DNA from: an uncultured Collinsella sp.
GTDB lineage: Bacteria; Actinomycetota; Coriobacteriia; Coriobacteriales; Coriobacteriaceae
Assembly: GCA_900758475.1 (NCBI GenBank)
Contig: CAAERQ010000003.1
Location: 1 to 64,000, forward strand
Direction: 5' to 3'
DNA: 64,000 nucleotides
The position numbers and the translations under genes were made by a program. Below, piece by piece: positions 16,165 to 24,617 of the stretch. Under the pieces are notes generated by a model. That model did not search any database, was not told the origin of the DNA, and saw only the letters and a list, made by a program, of their open reading frames with translations. How positions within the stretch are numbered: the stretch's first letter is position 1; each line of letters opens with the position of its first letter.

Positions 16165-18759
16165 TTGAAGCTCATCATCGCCGAGAAAAACGACGCCGCG
16201 CGTCAGATCGCCGAGCGGCTGTCCACGGGCAAGCCCAAAAAGGACAAGGTGTACAACACCGCCATCTACCGTTTTGAGTGGAAGGGCGAGGAGTGCGTGA
16301 CGATCGGTCTTGCCGGTCACATCCTTGCGCCCGATTTTTGCGACAGCGTGCTGTTCGATAAAAAGCTGGGCTGGTATTCGGTCACCGAGGACGGCGAGAT
16401 GCTGCCGGCCGACATACCCGATGGCCTGGCGCGTCCGCCCTACGACACCAAGCGCAAGCCGTTTCTTGCCGATGGCATCTCAATCAAGGGCTGGAAACTC
16501 GAGAGCCTGCCTTACCTCACCTGGGCGCCCGTCATTAAGCTACCGGCCGAGAAGGAGCTCATTCGCTCGCTCAAGAACCTTGCCAAGAAGTCTGACAGCG
16601 TCATCATCGCCACGGACTTCGACCGCGAGGGCGAGCTGATTGGCTCGGATGCTCTCAACAAGGTGCGCGAGGTTGCGCCGGACTTGCCGGTCGCCCGCGC
16701 CCAGTACTCTTCGTTTACCAAGGCCGAGATCACGCAGGCCTTCGATAACCTCGTCACGCTCGACCAGAATCTGGCCGACGCCGGCGAGAGCCGTCAGCAC
16801 ATCGACCTCATCTGGGGCGCGGTGCTCACGCGCTATCTGACGCTCGCCAAGTTCGGTGGCTTTGGTAACGTGCGCTCTGCCGGCCGCGTGCAGACGCCGA
16901 CGCTCGCCCTGGTGGTTGAGCGCGAGCGCGAGCGCATGGCGTTTGTGCCCGAGGACTATTGGCAGATTCGCGGCATGGGTGCCGCGCAGGGCGCTGCCGA
17001 GGACGACCGCTTTAAGATCGCGCACAAGACGGCGCGTTTTACCGACAAGGATGCTGCCGAGACGGCGTACGGCCATGTCGACGGCGTCGCGACGGCGACC
17101 GTTGCCGCGGTGACCAAGCGCTCGCGCAAGCAACAGCCGCCCACGCCGTTTGCGACCACCTCGCTGCAGGCTGCCGCCGCGGCCGAGGGTATCTCGCCTG
17201 CGCGTACGATGCGCATCGCCGAGTCCCTCTACATGGCCGGTCTCATCAGCTACCCGCGTGTCGACAATACCGTGTACCCTGCGACGCTCGATCTGGGCGC
17301 CGTGGTGAGCGACCTGGCAAAGATCAACCCGGCGCTGGCGCCCGTGTGCAAAAAGGTGCTCGCCGGTCCCATGAAGCCCACGCGCGGCAAGGTCGAGACC
17401 ACCGACCACCCGCCTATCTATCCCACGGGCGAGGGCGATCCGTCCACGCTCGATGGCGGTCAGCGCAAGCTCTACGATCTCATCGCCCGTCGCTTCCTGG
17501 CAACGCTTATGGGTCCCGCGACCATCGAGAACACCAAGCTCGAGCTCGACGTCAACGGCGAGCCGTTCGTGGCCTCGGGCGACGTGCTCGTGACCCCTGG
17601 CTTCCGCGAGGCCTATCCGTACGGCCTTAAGCGCGACGAGCAGATGCCGCCGCTGGAGCAGGGCGATACGGTCGACGTGTTCGACATTAAGCTCGAGGCC
17701 AAGCAGACCGAGCCGCCCGCGCGCTATAGCCAGGGCAAGCTCGTTCAGGAGATGGAAAAGCGCGGCCTGGGTACCAAGTCCACGCGCGCGAGCATCATCG
17801 AGCGTCTGTACGCCGTGCGCTATCTCAAAAATGATCCCGTTGAGCCGAGCCAGCTAGGCATCGCCATCATCGACGCGCTGACGCAGTTTGCCCCGCGCAT
17901 CACGAGCCCCGATATGACCAGCGAGCTCGATGGCGATATGACCCGTGTGGAGCGCGGCGAGGATACCGAAGAGCATGTCGTGACGCACTCGCGCGCGCTG
18001 CTGGCTGGCGTGCTCGACGAGCTGCTCAAGCACACACAGGAGCTGGGCGACGCCATCAGCGACGCCGTCACGGCCGATGCGCGCGTGGGCGCCTGCCCCA
18101 AGTGCGGCAAGGACCTGGTTATGAAGACGAGCGCCAAGACCCGCGGCAGCTTTATCGGCTGCATGGGCTGGCCCGACTGCGACGTGACCTATCCGGTGCC
18201 GAGCGGCGTCAAGGTGAGCCCGCTCGAGGGCGAGGCGGCCGTGTGCCCCGAGTGCGGTGCGCCGCGCATTAAGTGCCAGCCGTTCCGCCAGAAGGCTTTC
18301 GAGATTTGCGTGAACCCCACGTGTCCCACCAACTACGAGCCTGACCTTAAGGTGGGCGAGTGCAAGGTGTGTGCCGAGGCCGGACGCCATGGCGATCTGA
18401 TCGCGCACAAGAGCGAAAAAAGCGGCAAGCGCTTTATTCGCTGCACCAACTACGATGACTGCGGCGTGAGCTATCCGCTGCCGGCGCGCGGCAAGCTCGA
18501 GGCGACGGGCGAGACCTGCCCCGAGTGCGGCGCCCCCATCGTGGTAGTCAACACGGCGCGCGGCCCGTGGCGTATCTGCGTCAACATGGACTGCCCGACC
18601 AAGGAGAAGAAGCCCGCCCGCGGCCGCAAGACTGCGACCAAGGCGAGCACGGCCAAGAAGACCACGGCAGCAAAGAAGACCACGGCCAAGAAAGCAACTG
18701 CCGCCAAGAAGACGACCGCGAAGAAGTCGACTACCAAGAAAGCAGCCGCCGACAAGTAA
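16165..18759 (+). CDS. topA: Type IA DNA topoisomerase with four zinc ribbons and a Lys-rich tail
   Basis: An 864-aa enzyme that relaxes negatively supercoiled DNA by cutting one strand. The Toprim domain starts MKLIIAEKNDAARQIAERL and contains IIATDFDREGELIG. The active-site tyrosine is in LISYPRVDNT (Tyr363). The C-terminal third carries four cysteine clusters beginning CPKCGKDL, CPECGAPRI, CKVCAEAG and CPECGAPIV, each typical of topoisomerase zinc ribbons. A repeated Ala/Lys/Thr tail of about 45 residues (AKKTTAAKKTTAKK repeats), histone-H1-like, follows. Start is TTG with TAGGAG upstream. TopB-like activity is the alternative, but zinc ribbons favour topoisomerase I function. Confidence 0.92.
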   Translation: MKLIIAEKNDAARQIAERLSTGKPKKDKVYNTAIYRFEWKGEECVTIGLAGHILAPDFCDSVLFDKKLGWYSVTEDGEMLPADIPDGLARPPYDTKRKPFLADGISIKGWKLESLPYLTWAPVIKLPAEKELIRSLKNLAKKSDSVIIATDFDREGELIGSDALNKVREVAPDLPVARAQYSSFTKAEITQAFDNLVTLDQNLADAGESRQHIDLIWGAVLTRYLTLAKFGGFGNVRSAGRVQTPTLALVVERERERMAFVPEDYWQIRGMGAAQGAAEDDRFKIAHKTARFTDKDAAETAYGHVDGVATATVAAVTKRSRKQQPPTPFATTSLQAAAAAEGISPARTMRIAESLYMAGLISYPRVDNTVYPATLDLGAVVSDLAKINPALAPVCKKVLAGPMKPTRGKVETTDHPPIYPTGEGDPSTLDGGQRKLYDLIARRFLATLMGPATIENTKLELDVNGEPFVASGDVLVTPGFREAYPYGLKRDEQMPPLEQGDTVDVFDIKLEAKQTEPPARYSQGKLVQEMEKRGLGTKSTRASIIERLYAVRYLKNDPVEPSQLGIAIIDALTQFAPRITSPDMTSELDGDMTRVERGEDTEEHVVTHSRALLAGVLDELLKHTQELGDAISDAVTADARVGACPKCGKDLVMKTSAKTRGSFIGCMGWPDCDVTYPVPSGVKVSPLEGEAAVCPECGAPRIKCQPFRQKAFEICVNPTCPTNYEPDLKVGECKVCAEAGRHGDLIAHKSEKSGKRFIRCTNYDDCGVSYPLPARGKLEATGETCPECGAPIVVVNTARGPWRICVNMDCPTKEKKPARGRKTATKASTAKKTTAAKKTTAKKATAAKKTTAKKSTTKKAAADK

Positions 18760-18781
18760 CGGCGCAGTCGAAACATTGCCC

Positions 18782-18822
18782 AAAAAAACGAGCGAGGACC
18801 CCACGATCCTCGCTCGTTTTTT
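18782..18822. terminator. Bidirectional terminator after topA
   Basis: ACGAGCGAGGA pairs with TCCTCGCTCGT, with seven As before and six Ts after. It can serve both topA and the convergent zinc-ribbon gene. Confidence 0.9.
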
Positions 18823-18824
18823 GA

Positions 18825-18882
18825 CCGGCAGTTAGGGACGTTCCTTTTCTGCCGGCAGTTTAGGAACGTCCCTAACTGCCGG
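18825..18882. repeat. Palindromic repeat with AGGGACGTTCC core, copy 1
   Basis: Positions 18825-18844 and 18863-18882 are perfect 20-bp inverted copies carrying GTTAGGGACGTTCC. A self-complementary CTGCCGGCAG sits in the middle, giving a third half-site. It resembles the palindromes at 19955-20019 and 20052-20103, which flank the other side of the zinc-ribbon gene. REP-type repeats mobilised by a tyrosine transposase are a plausible explanation; no such transposase gene is in this window. Confidence 0.75.
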
Positions 18883-18900
18883 CTCGGGAACGACAAAGCG

Positions 18901-19884
18901 CTAGTTCACTTCGACGGGTTTGGCGCCGGGGTAGCGCTCCTCAAAGTCTAGGCGGTACTTATTGTCATTGGTGCCCGCCACGTTGTCGCGCGACAGCGGC
19001 GCCACGATCTCATTCTTGTGATCCGCAGGCTTGGTGTATTTCAGGCTGATCTCCCAGGCATCACAGATTGCGTCAATGCGGTGATCCAGGTCGTCATACA
19101 GGGCAACGATGTCTTTCCAGGAACTGTAGTTCTTAGAGCTCGTCGGGACGTCCAGGTCCTCGACGATGTCGTAATACTGCTCGATGGTGTCCTCTGTGCG
19201 CTCGGCGACGTCGGCGAGATTTTGACGGGTGGTGCGATCTTCTTCCAGATAGCTGCCGTTGAAGTTCTGCGCGCAGCCACGGACGTAGTTGTCGAGGTCT
19301 TCGAGCAAGTCGTAGTATTCGCTCAGTCGGCGGTAGAGGTTCTGCTCGGAGAGCGTTGCTTCGCCGCCATCCTCGTCGTCATCGTCATCATCGTCGTACA
19401 GGCTGTTGGGATCGCCGAGAGGCTTTAGGTCATCTTCGTCGACGTCATGGTGCAGCTTAGCTACCTCGGCAGCCGTCTGCGTGGCGGCGTTGTCGAAAGG
19501 TCTGATTGCAAAGAAGATGACCAGGGCGATGATGATCGCCACCAGCACAACGATAACGGCGATAAGCGGCCCGGTGCCGCTCTTTTTGGGAGCGGGGGTC
19601 TGTGGCGAAGCGGGCGCGTATGCGGGAGCCGGCTGCTGTTGGGGCGAGCCGCTCGCGACGGGTATGCGCTGCGTGGTCTCGACGGCCGCGGGGCTTGCGG
19701 CGGGGTCGGGTCGATAGGCGAGGGGGTCGTCCGCCTTGGCTTGCGGCGTATCGAGGGAACCGGTCTGCTCAAAAGCGGGCTGGCTATCGCTCGCGACTGT
19801 TTGCTCAACGGGTGCACCGCACGAGGTGCAGAACTTGGCATCATCTGCAAGAAGCTTGCCGCACGAGGCGCAATACCGAGACAT
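18901..19884 (-). CDS. Zinc-ribbon single-pass membrane protein
   Basis: I recognise the architecture but not a function. The 327-aa protein starts MSRYCASCGKLLADDAKFCTSC, a four-cysteine zinc ribbon. A Pro/Ala-rich linker (residues about 30-105) leads to one membrane helix, GPLIAVIVVLVAIIIALVIFF. The remaining 190 residues are outside or periplasmic-equivalent, acidic at first (DDDDDDDEDGGE) and then helical. The ATG at 19884 has AAAGGAG upstream; an earlier frame start adds six residues without support. Such zinc_ribbon_2 proteins are common in Coriobacteriia and Clostridia and may sense or scaffold envelope processes. Confidence 0.8.
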   Translation of the reverse strand: MSRYCASCGKLLADDAKFCTSCGAPVEQTVASDSQPAFEQTGSLDTPQAKADDPLAYRPDPAASPAAVETTQRIPVASGSPQQQPAPAYAPASPQTPAPKKSGTGPLIAVIVVLVAIIIALVIFFAIRPFDNAATQTAAEVAKLHHDVDEDDLKPLGDPNSLYDDDDDDDEDGGEATLSEQNLYRRLSEYYDLLEDLDNYVRGCAQNFNGSYLEEDRTTRQNLADVAERTEDTIEQYYDIVEDLDVPTSSKNYSSWKDIVALYDDLDHRIDAICDAWEISLKYTKPADHKNEIVAPLSRDNVAGTNDNKYRLDFEERYPGAKPVEVN

Positions 19885-19954
19885 TGCCACTCCTTTCGCC
19901 ACATTTCAATGCAATACGACGATTATACCCAGCGTCCAAAATTCCCCATCATAA

Positions 19955-20019
19955 GTTGCGGTGAAATAGGGACTGTTTGGCGGTCTCAGAGCTTCAATCA
20001 GTCCCTATTTCACCGCAAC
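19955..20019. repeat. Palindromic repeat with AAATAGGGACTG core
   Basis: Positions 19955-19975 (starting GTTGCGGTGAAATAGG) and 19999-20019 are perfect 21-bp inverted copies around a 23-bp centre. It stands in the 310-bp divergent gap between the zinc-ribbon gene and tmk, next to the palindrome at 20052-20103. Confidence 0.75.
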
Positions 20020-20051
20020 TTCGGGGATGCCTCGATGGCTAGGTTGTGGGG

Positions 20052-20103
20052 GTCATTGGGGACGTTCTTAAACGACTAGTCATTCAAGAACGTCCCCAAT
20101 GAC
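20052..20103. repeat. Palindromic repeat with TTGGGGACGTTCTT core, copy 2
   Basis: GTCATTGGGGACGTTCTT (20052-20069) is perfectly inverted at 20086-20103, with a CGACTAGTC-containing centre. The flank CCCCAATGACTAGGT recurs at 11394-11408, showing that this family is dispersed. Confidence 0.75.
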
Positions 20104-20194
20104 TAGGTGGGGTTTGGGACGCGCCGAGCACTGGGGTATCATGGCTTGGTTGATATATCTGCATTTACGCGCCTTGTAGGAAGGGGCTGCGCCC

Positions 20195-20878
20195 ATGGCT
20201 TTTGAGCCCGCTCAACATAGCTTTATCACGCTCGAGGGCGTCGACGGTGCCGGCAAGTCCACGCAGGCGCGTCTGCTTGCCCGCGCTCTTGAACTCGCTG
20301 GCTACCAGGTTGTGAGCCTGCGCGAGCCGGGCGGTACCGCCATCAGCGAAAAGATCCGTGCTCTGCTGCTCGACCCCGCCAATACGGCGATGGGCGACAC
20401 TTGCGAGCTGCTGCTGTATGAGGCCGCCCGTGCCCAGCTGGTGCACGAGGTCATCGCGCCCGCCCTCGCTGCCGGCAAGGTGGTCCTGTGCGATCGCTTC
20501 TACGATTCCACGACCTGCTACCAGGCGTTTGCCGACGGCCTCGATCGCCAGATAGTGCGCGACGCCAACAACCTGGCCGTCGCGGGTACGCACCCGGCGC
20601 TCACACTCGTTTATCACATCACGCCCGAGCAGTCGGCGCTGCGCATGGCAGCCCGTGGCGCGGCAGATCGCATGGAGGCTAAGGGCATGGCCTTCCAAGA
20701 GCGTGTCTACCAGGGTTTTTGCGCAATTGCCGCCGAGGAGCCAAACCGCGTAAAGCTCATCGACGCCACTGCGACCGTCGAGGAAGTCTTCGAGAAGACG
20801 GTTGAGCAGGTTCGCGTCTACGGCCTCGACATTTCCCAGGACGCTGTCACCGCCGCGCTTGCCAAGGAGGCCGAGTAA
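20195..20878 (+). CDS. tmk: Thymidylate kinase
   Basis: A 227-aa P-loop kinase converting dTMP to dTDP for DNA synthesis. The P-loop is FITLEGVDGAGKSTQARLLA, the substrate site is LREPGGTAISEKIR, and LCDRFYDSTTCYQAF is the DR[FY] motif. Length is slightly above the E. coli enzyme. GGAAGGGG precedes the ATG. The holB start lies two bases after the stop, the common tmk-holB arrangement. Confidence 0.96.
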   Translation: MAFEPAQHSFITLEGVDGAGKSTQARLLARALELAGYQVVSLREPGGTAISEKIRALLLDPANTAMGDTCELLLYEAARAQLVHEVIAPALAAGKVVLCDRFYDSTTCYQAFADGLDRQIVRDANNLAVAGTHPALTLVYHITPEQSALRMAARGAADRMEAKGMAFQERVYQGFCAIAAEEPNRVKLIDATATVEEVFEKTVEQVRVYGLDISQDAVTAALAKEAE

Positions 20879-20879
20879 C

Positions 20880-22007
20880 ATGGCCCCCGCTCAGGCAAGT
20901 CTGCTGGCCAAGCTCGACACCCAACAGCGCGTGCGCGACTTTTTGACCAATGCCGTCGCCAGCGGTCGTGCATCGCACGCCTACCTGTTTTTGGGCGCGC
21001 CCGGCGCGGGCAAGCTCGACGCCGCGTGGGCGCTCGCCCAAGCCTTCCTGTGCGAGCAGGATGGCTGCGGCTCATGCGATAGCTGCGTGCGCGTCGCCCG
21101 CCATACGCACCCCGACGTGCACTATTACACGCCCGAGAGCGCCACGGGCTACCTCATCGCCCAGACGCGCGAGCTACTCGACGACGTACCCCTGGCGCCC
21201 ATCCGCGCCAAGGCCAAGGTCTACATCATTGACCGTGCCGAGCAGCTGCGCGCCAACACCGCCAACGCACTGCTCAAAACACTCGAGGAGCCGCCCGAGG
21301 GCGTTATGTTTATCTTGCTGGGCACCTCGGCAGACGTGATGTTGCCCACCATCGTGAGCCGCTGCCAGTGCGTGCCGTTTCGGCTGGTGTCGCCCGCCGT
21401 CGCCGCGCAGGCCGTGAGCCGCGCCACCGGTCAGGACCCTGCGCGTTGCCGCATGGCCGTCGCAGTAGCGGGAAGCCCCACGCGTGGCATCGAGTTCCTC
21501 AAGAGCGCCGAGCGCCAGGACGCCCGCCGTCAGATGGTTCGCGCCATCGATTCGCTTATCGCCGCCGACGAGGCCGACGTGCTCAGCCGCGCCAAGTCAC
21601 TCATCGTCGCCGTTAAGGCGCCGCTCGCCGAGGTCAAGTCCACACAGGAAAAGGTGCTCGAGCAAAACGCCGACTACCTGTCGCGTGGAGCATTGAAGCA
21701 GCTTGAGGACCGCAACAAGCGCGAACTCAACGCGCGCGAGCGTTCGGGTATCATGGAAGCGCTGGCGAGCGCGCGGACGCTCATGCGCGACGTGCTGCTG
21801 ACGCTTCAGGACGAGGCAGCCGACGTGGTGAACGAAGACGTGCGCGACACGATCGGTCGGCTTGCCGCCGCGACCAATGTTGCGGGTGCCACCCGGGCGC
21901 TCGAGGCAGTCGCGACCGCCGAGCGCAACATCGCCAGAAACGTTACTCCCCAGCTGGCCATCGAGGTCATGCTGTTCGATATCAGGAAGGCACTGAAATG
22001 CCGTTAG
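20880..22007 (+). CDS. holB: DNA polymerase III subunit delta'
   Basis: A 375-aa clamp-loader AAA+ subunit. Features are the degenerate P-loop GAPGAGKLDAAWALA, the zinc module with cysteines in CEQDGCGSCDSCVRVARHTHPD, VYIIDRAEQLRANTANALLKTLEEPPE as Walker B/sensor region, and SRCQCVPF. The ATG at 20880 directly follows the tmk stop. The final ten bases overlap ricT, so tmk-holB-ricT appear translated as one unit. Confidence 0.93.
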   Translation: MAPAQASLLAKLDTQQRVRDFLTNAVASGRASHAYLFLGAPGAGKLDAAWALAQAFLCEQDGCGSCDSCVRVARHTHPDVHYYTPESATGYLIAQTRELLDDVPLAPIRAKAKVYIIDRAEQLRANTANALLKTLEEPPEGVMFILLGTSADVMLPTIVSRCQCVPFRLVSPAVAAQAVSRATGQDPARCRMAVAVAGSPTRGIEFLKSAERQDARRQMVRAIDSLIAADEADVLSRAKSLIVAVKAPLAEVKSTQEKVLEQNADYLSRGALKQLEDRNKRELNARERSGIMEALASARTLMRDVLLTLQDEAADVVNEDVRDTIGRLAAATNVAGATRALEAVATAERNIARNVTPQLAIEVMLFDIRKALKCR

Positions 22008-23698
22008 TCGTACCCGTTAAGTTTACCTACGCCTCGCGCGACCTGTGGTTCGATCCGCAGGATCTGGATATCCTCGAGGCCGATTATGCCATTTGCTCCA
22101 CCGAGCGCGGAACCGAGATCGGCCTGGTCACGGCCGATCCCTTTGAGGTGCCGCAAGACGAGATCGGTCAGCCGCTCAAGCCCGTGCTGCGCGTGGCGAG
22201 CGACATCGACCTGCAGCTTGCCGACGACCTGGCCATCCAGGGCGACGAGGCCATGGTCGACTTCCGCCGCCTGGTCAAGGAGCTCGACCTCGAGATGAAG
22301 CCGGTCGGCGTCGAGTACCTGTTTGGCGGCGAGAAGGCCGTGTTCTACTTTGCGGCCGAGGAGCGCGTCGATTTTCGCCAGCTCGTCAAGGATCTGTCCT
22401 CGACGCTGCACATTCGCGTCGACATGCGCCAGATCGGCGTGCGCGACGAGACCCGCCTGGTGGGCGGCTATGCCCAGTGCGGACAGGAGCTCTGCTGCAC
22501 GCGCTTTGGCGGACAGTTTGAGCCCGTTTCGATCCGCATGGCAAAAGAGCAGGACCTGCCGCTCAACTCGTCCAAGATCAGCGGCGTGTGCGGCCGCCTG
22601 ATGTGCTGCCTGCGTTATGAGTTCGAGGCGTACAAGGACTTTAAGAGCCGTGCGCCCAAAAAGAAGACGCTCATCGATACGCCGCTCGGTAAGGCGCGTA
22701 TCCAGGAGTATGACACGCCGCGTGAGCAGCTGGTGCTGCGCCTGGAGAACGGCAAAGTCTTTAAGGTCAACCTGGCCGATATGACGTGCTCGGAGGGTTG
22801 CAAAAAGAAGGCCGCCGAGCAGGGCTGCAACTGCCGCCCCGACTGCGTGACGCGCGACGTGCTCGAGCGCATTGAGTCGCCCGAGATGCGCCTGGCGCTC
22901 ATGGAGCTCGATCGCGAGAACGGCGTCGACGTGGGCGATGGCCTGTCGAGTGCCGACCGTCTGGCCGGCACGTCGATGCCCAAGCGCCGTCGTCGCGATG
23001 CTGAATCCGATGCTCGCGCCGGTCAGGGTCAGGGCGAGGGCCGTGGCCGCGGAAAGGGCCGCGGCAAGGCCGAGGCACCCGAGGCCGAGGAGGCCGCCGG
23101 TGCCCGTCGCCGCCGCAAGCGCGCGGGCTCGGGCGATGCTACCGAGGCTGCAGCCGCGGGCAAGAACGCCTCTCGCGAGCGCGAGGTCCAGCAGCCCCAG
23201 CAGCAGAACCGCGGCGGTGGCATGAACCCCACACGTCGCCGCCGCCGTCATCTGTCGAGCGAGGAGCGCGAGGACGCCTTCCGCGCCGCAGCTGCTCGCG
23301 AGGCTGGTGCCGCTTCCAAGGGCCCCTCGGCCTCCGATGCGTCTGCCGACAAGGGCGGCAAGTCGCGTGGCGAGGAGGAACGCGCGCCGCGTCCGCGCCG
23401 TCGCCATTCCTCGGGCGCGCAACAGAAGCCCTCAGTGCCCTCCGTGGCCGATCAGGTCTCGGATGGCGAGGTCAAGGTCACGCGCCGTCGCCCCGGAGAT
23501 GGCGGAGGGGCGGCCGCCAAGGCCGCGCGCGGCGCTGCTCGCGACGAACACGAGTCGCGCGAAGATCGTGGTGGCGAGGGTTCGGCCGACCAGGGCCAGA
23601 AGCGCCGTCGCCGTCGTCGTTCCCGCAAGCCGCGCCAGGATGGCGGTGAGGGCTCGACCCAAAACCCGTCCGCATCGCAACCGCCCACCGGCGAATAG
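21998..23698 (+). CDS. ricT: PSP1-domain protein, RicT/YaaT homologue, with long basic tail
   Basis: The first 300 residues match RicT (YaaT), which in Bacillus joins RicA and RicF to carry Fe-S clusters and help RNase Y mature mRNAs. The cysteine motifs CGQELCCTRFGG and CGRLMCCLRYEFEAYK are intact, and a third cluster CSEGCKKKAAEQGCNCRPDC follows. Residues about 325-566 form an Arg/Ala/Gly/Glu-rich disordered tail not present in Bacillus, possibly RNA-binding. The position after holB is conserved in Gram-positives (yaaT beside holB). The start overlaps holB by ten bases. Confidence 0.92.
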   Translation: MPLVVPVKFTYASRDLWFDPQDLDILEADYAICSTERGTEIGLVTADPFEVPQDEIGQPLKPVLRVASDIDLQLADDLAIQGDEAMVDFRRLVKELDLEMKPVGVEYLFGGEKAVFYFAAEERVDFRQLVKDLSSTLHIRVDMRQIGVRDETRLVGGYAQCGQELCCTRFGGQFEPVSIRMAKEQDLPLNSSKISGVCGRLMCCLRYEFEAYKDFKSRAPKKKTLIDTPLGKARIQEYDTPREQLVLRLENGKVFKVNLADMTCSEGCKKKAAEQGCNCRPDCVTRDVLERIESPEMRLALMELDRENGVDVGDGLSSADRLAGTSMPKRRRRDAESDARAGQGQGEGRGRGKGRGKAEAPEAEEAAGARRRRKRAGSGDATEAAAAGKNASREREVQQPQQQNRGGGMNPTRRRRRHLSSEEREDAFRAAAAREAGAASKGPSASDASADKGGKSRGEEERAPRPRRRHSSGAQQKPSVPSVADQVSDGEVKVTRRRPGDGGGAAAKAARGAARDEHESREDRGGEGSADQGQKRRRRRRSRKPRQDGGEGSTQNPSASQPPTGE

Positions 23699-23762
23699 CG
23701 CCCGCAAACGGATTTAACCTGCCTGACCCCAAACGCGTCGGGGTACCATAGCGCTGAATCAA

Positions 23763-23795
23763 CAACCCTCCCTGCGACCGAGCGTAGGGAGGGTT
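23763..23795 (+). promoter_or_regulatory. Hairpin covering the comF ribosome binding site
   Basis: CAACCCTCCCT (23763-23773) and AGGGAGGGTTG (23785-23795) are perfect 11-bp arms. The right arm contains GGGAGG, the only plausible ribosome binding site for the GTG at 23801. The stem could therefore terminate the ricT transcript (no T tract) or hold comF translation off. Confidence 0.65.
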
Positions 23796-23800
23796 GTGTC

Positions 23801-24607
23801 GTGAAGAGACATTTGAATGTGTTGGGATGCCTGCAAGGTGCCGGCATCCTACCGTTTGCGGACGAATTGTTACCGTTTGCCGAGCAGGCGGCGCACGAGG
23901 CGCTTGAGGCGTTGTCGCCCACGCGATGTGCTGGCTGCGAGCGCGCCGGCGCGCTTATTTGCCAAGACTGCCTGGCCGCGCTCGCGCTCATTGACCCACG
24001 TTATAGCTGCACCCGATGCGGAGCCCCGTTTGGAGACTTGCTGTGCACCGAGTGCTCGGTCGAGGGTGCGTCTTCGGCGATGGCCGAAGCGCTCGACCGG
24101 TGCCTGGCATGTGCCGTTTACACGCATCCGCTGCCGCGGATCATTAAAGCGTACAAAGACGCGGGCGAGCGACGCCTGGCACCGTATCTGGCAGAGCTGC
24201 TATACGACACCGCCTTACATGCCCAGGTCGCGGCACCCGAACGCTTAGGCGGTGTGTTGTCCGGCGCCGATGCAGTGGTGTTTGTGCCCGCGACGGCGGC
24301 GGCGTTTCGGCGACGCGGCTTCGATCATATGGAAGCCATCGCGCGCCCATTTTGCGAGCTGTCGGGTGTTCCGCTGCTCGACGCCCTCGTTAAGTACGGA
24401 CATGGCGACCAGCGTGAACTCAGTCGTGAAGAACGCCGTGAACGCGCCCGAGGCATGTACGAGACTGTTGAGGACGTGCGGGGCCGCCGCCTGCTGCTTA
24501 TCGACGACGTTATCACCACGGGTGCGACGATGGCGGCGGCTTCGGCGGAACTCAAGCGCGCCGGCGCCGTAGCGGTCGATGGCCTCGCTATCGCACGCGT
24601 TTGGTAG
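23801..24607 (+). CDS. comF: ComF-family phosphoribosyltransferase-like protein
   Basis: A 268-aa protein related to ComFC/GntX, needed for DNA uptake in competent bacteria. The N-terminal zinc module has the pairs CAGCERAGALICQDC and CTRCGAPFGDLLCTEC. The C-terminal PRTase domain carries FRRRGFDHMEAIA and the PRPP loop LLLIDDVITTGATM. The start is GTG, with its Shine-Dalgarno inside a hairpin. The gene sits upstream of a candidate raiA-type RNA and the hpf gene, a neighbourhood seen for that RNA class. Confidence 0.9.
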   Translation: MKRHLNVLGCLQGAGILPFADELLPFAEQAAHEALEALSPTRCAGCERAGALICQDCLAALALIDPRYSCTRCGAPFGDLLCTECSVEGASSAMAEALDRCLACAVYTHPLPRIIKAYKDAGERRLAPYLAELLYDTALHAQVAAPERLGGVLSGADAVVFVPATAAAFRRRGFDHMEAIARPFCELSGVPLLDALVKYGHGDQRELSREERRERARGMYETVEDVRGRRLLLIDDVITTGATMAAASAELKRAGAVAVDGLAIARVW

Positions 24608-24617
24608 GGGTGGTTTT

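Noticed and set aside
22004..23422. Minus-strand 472-codon frame opposite ricT
   Set aside because: Ala/Leu/Arg-rich shadow of a confidently identified RicT gene.
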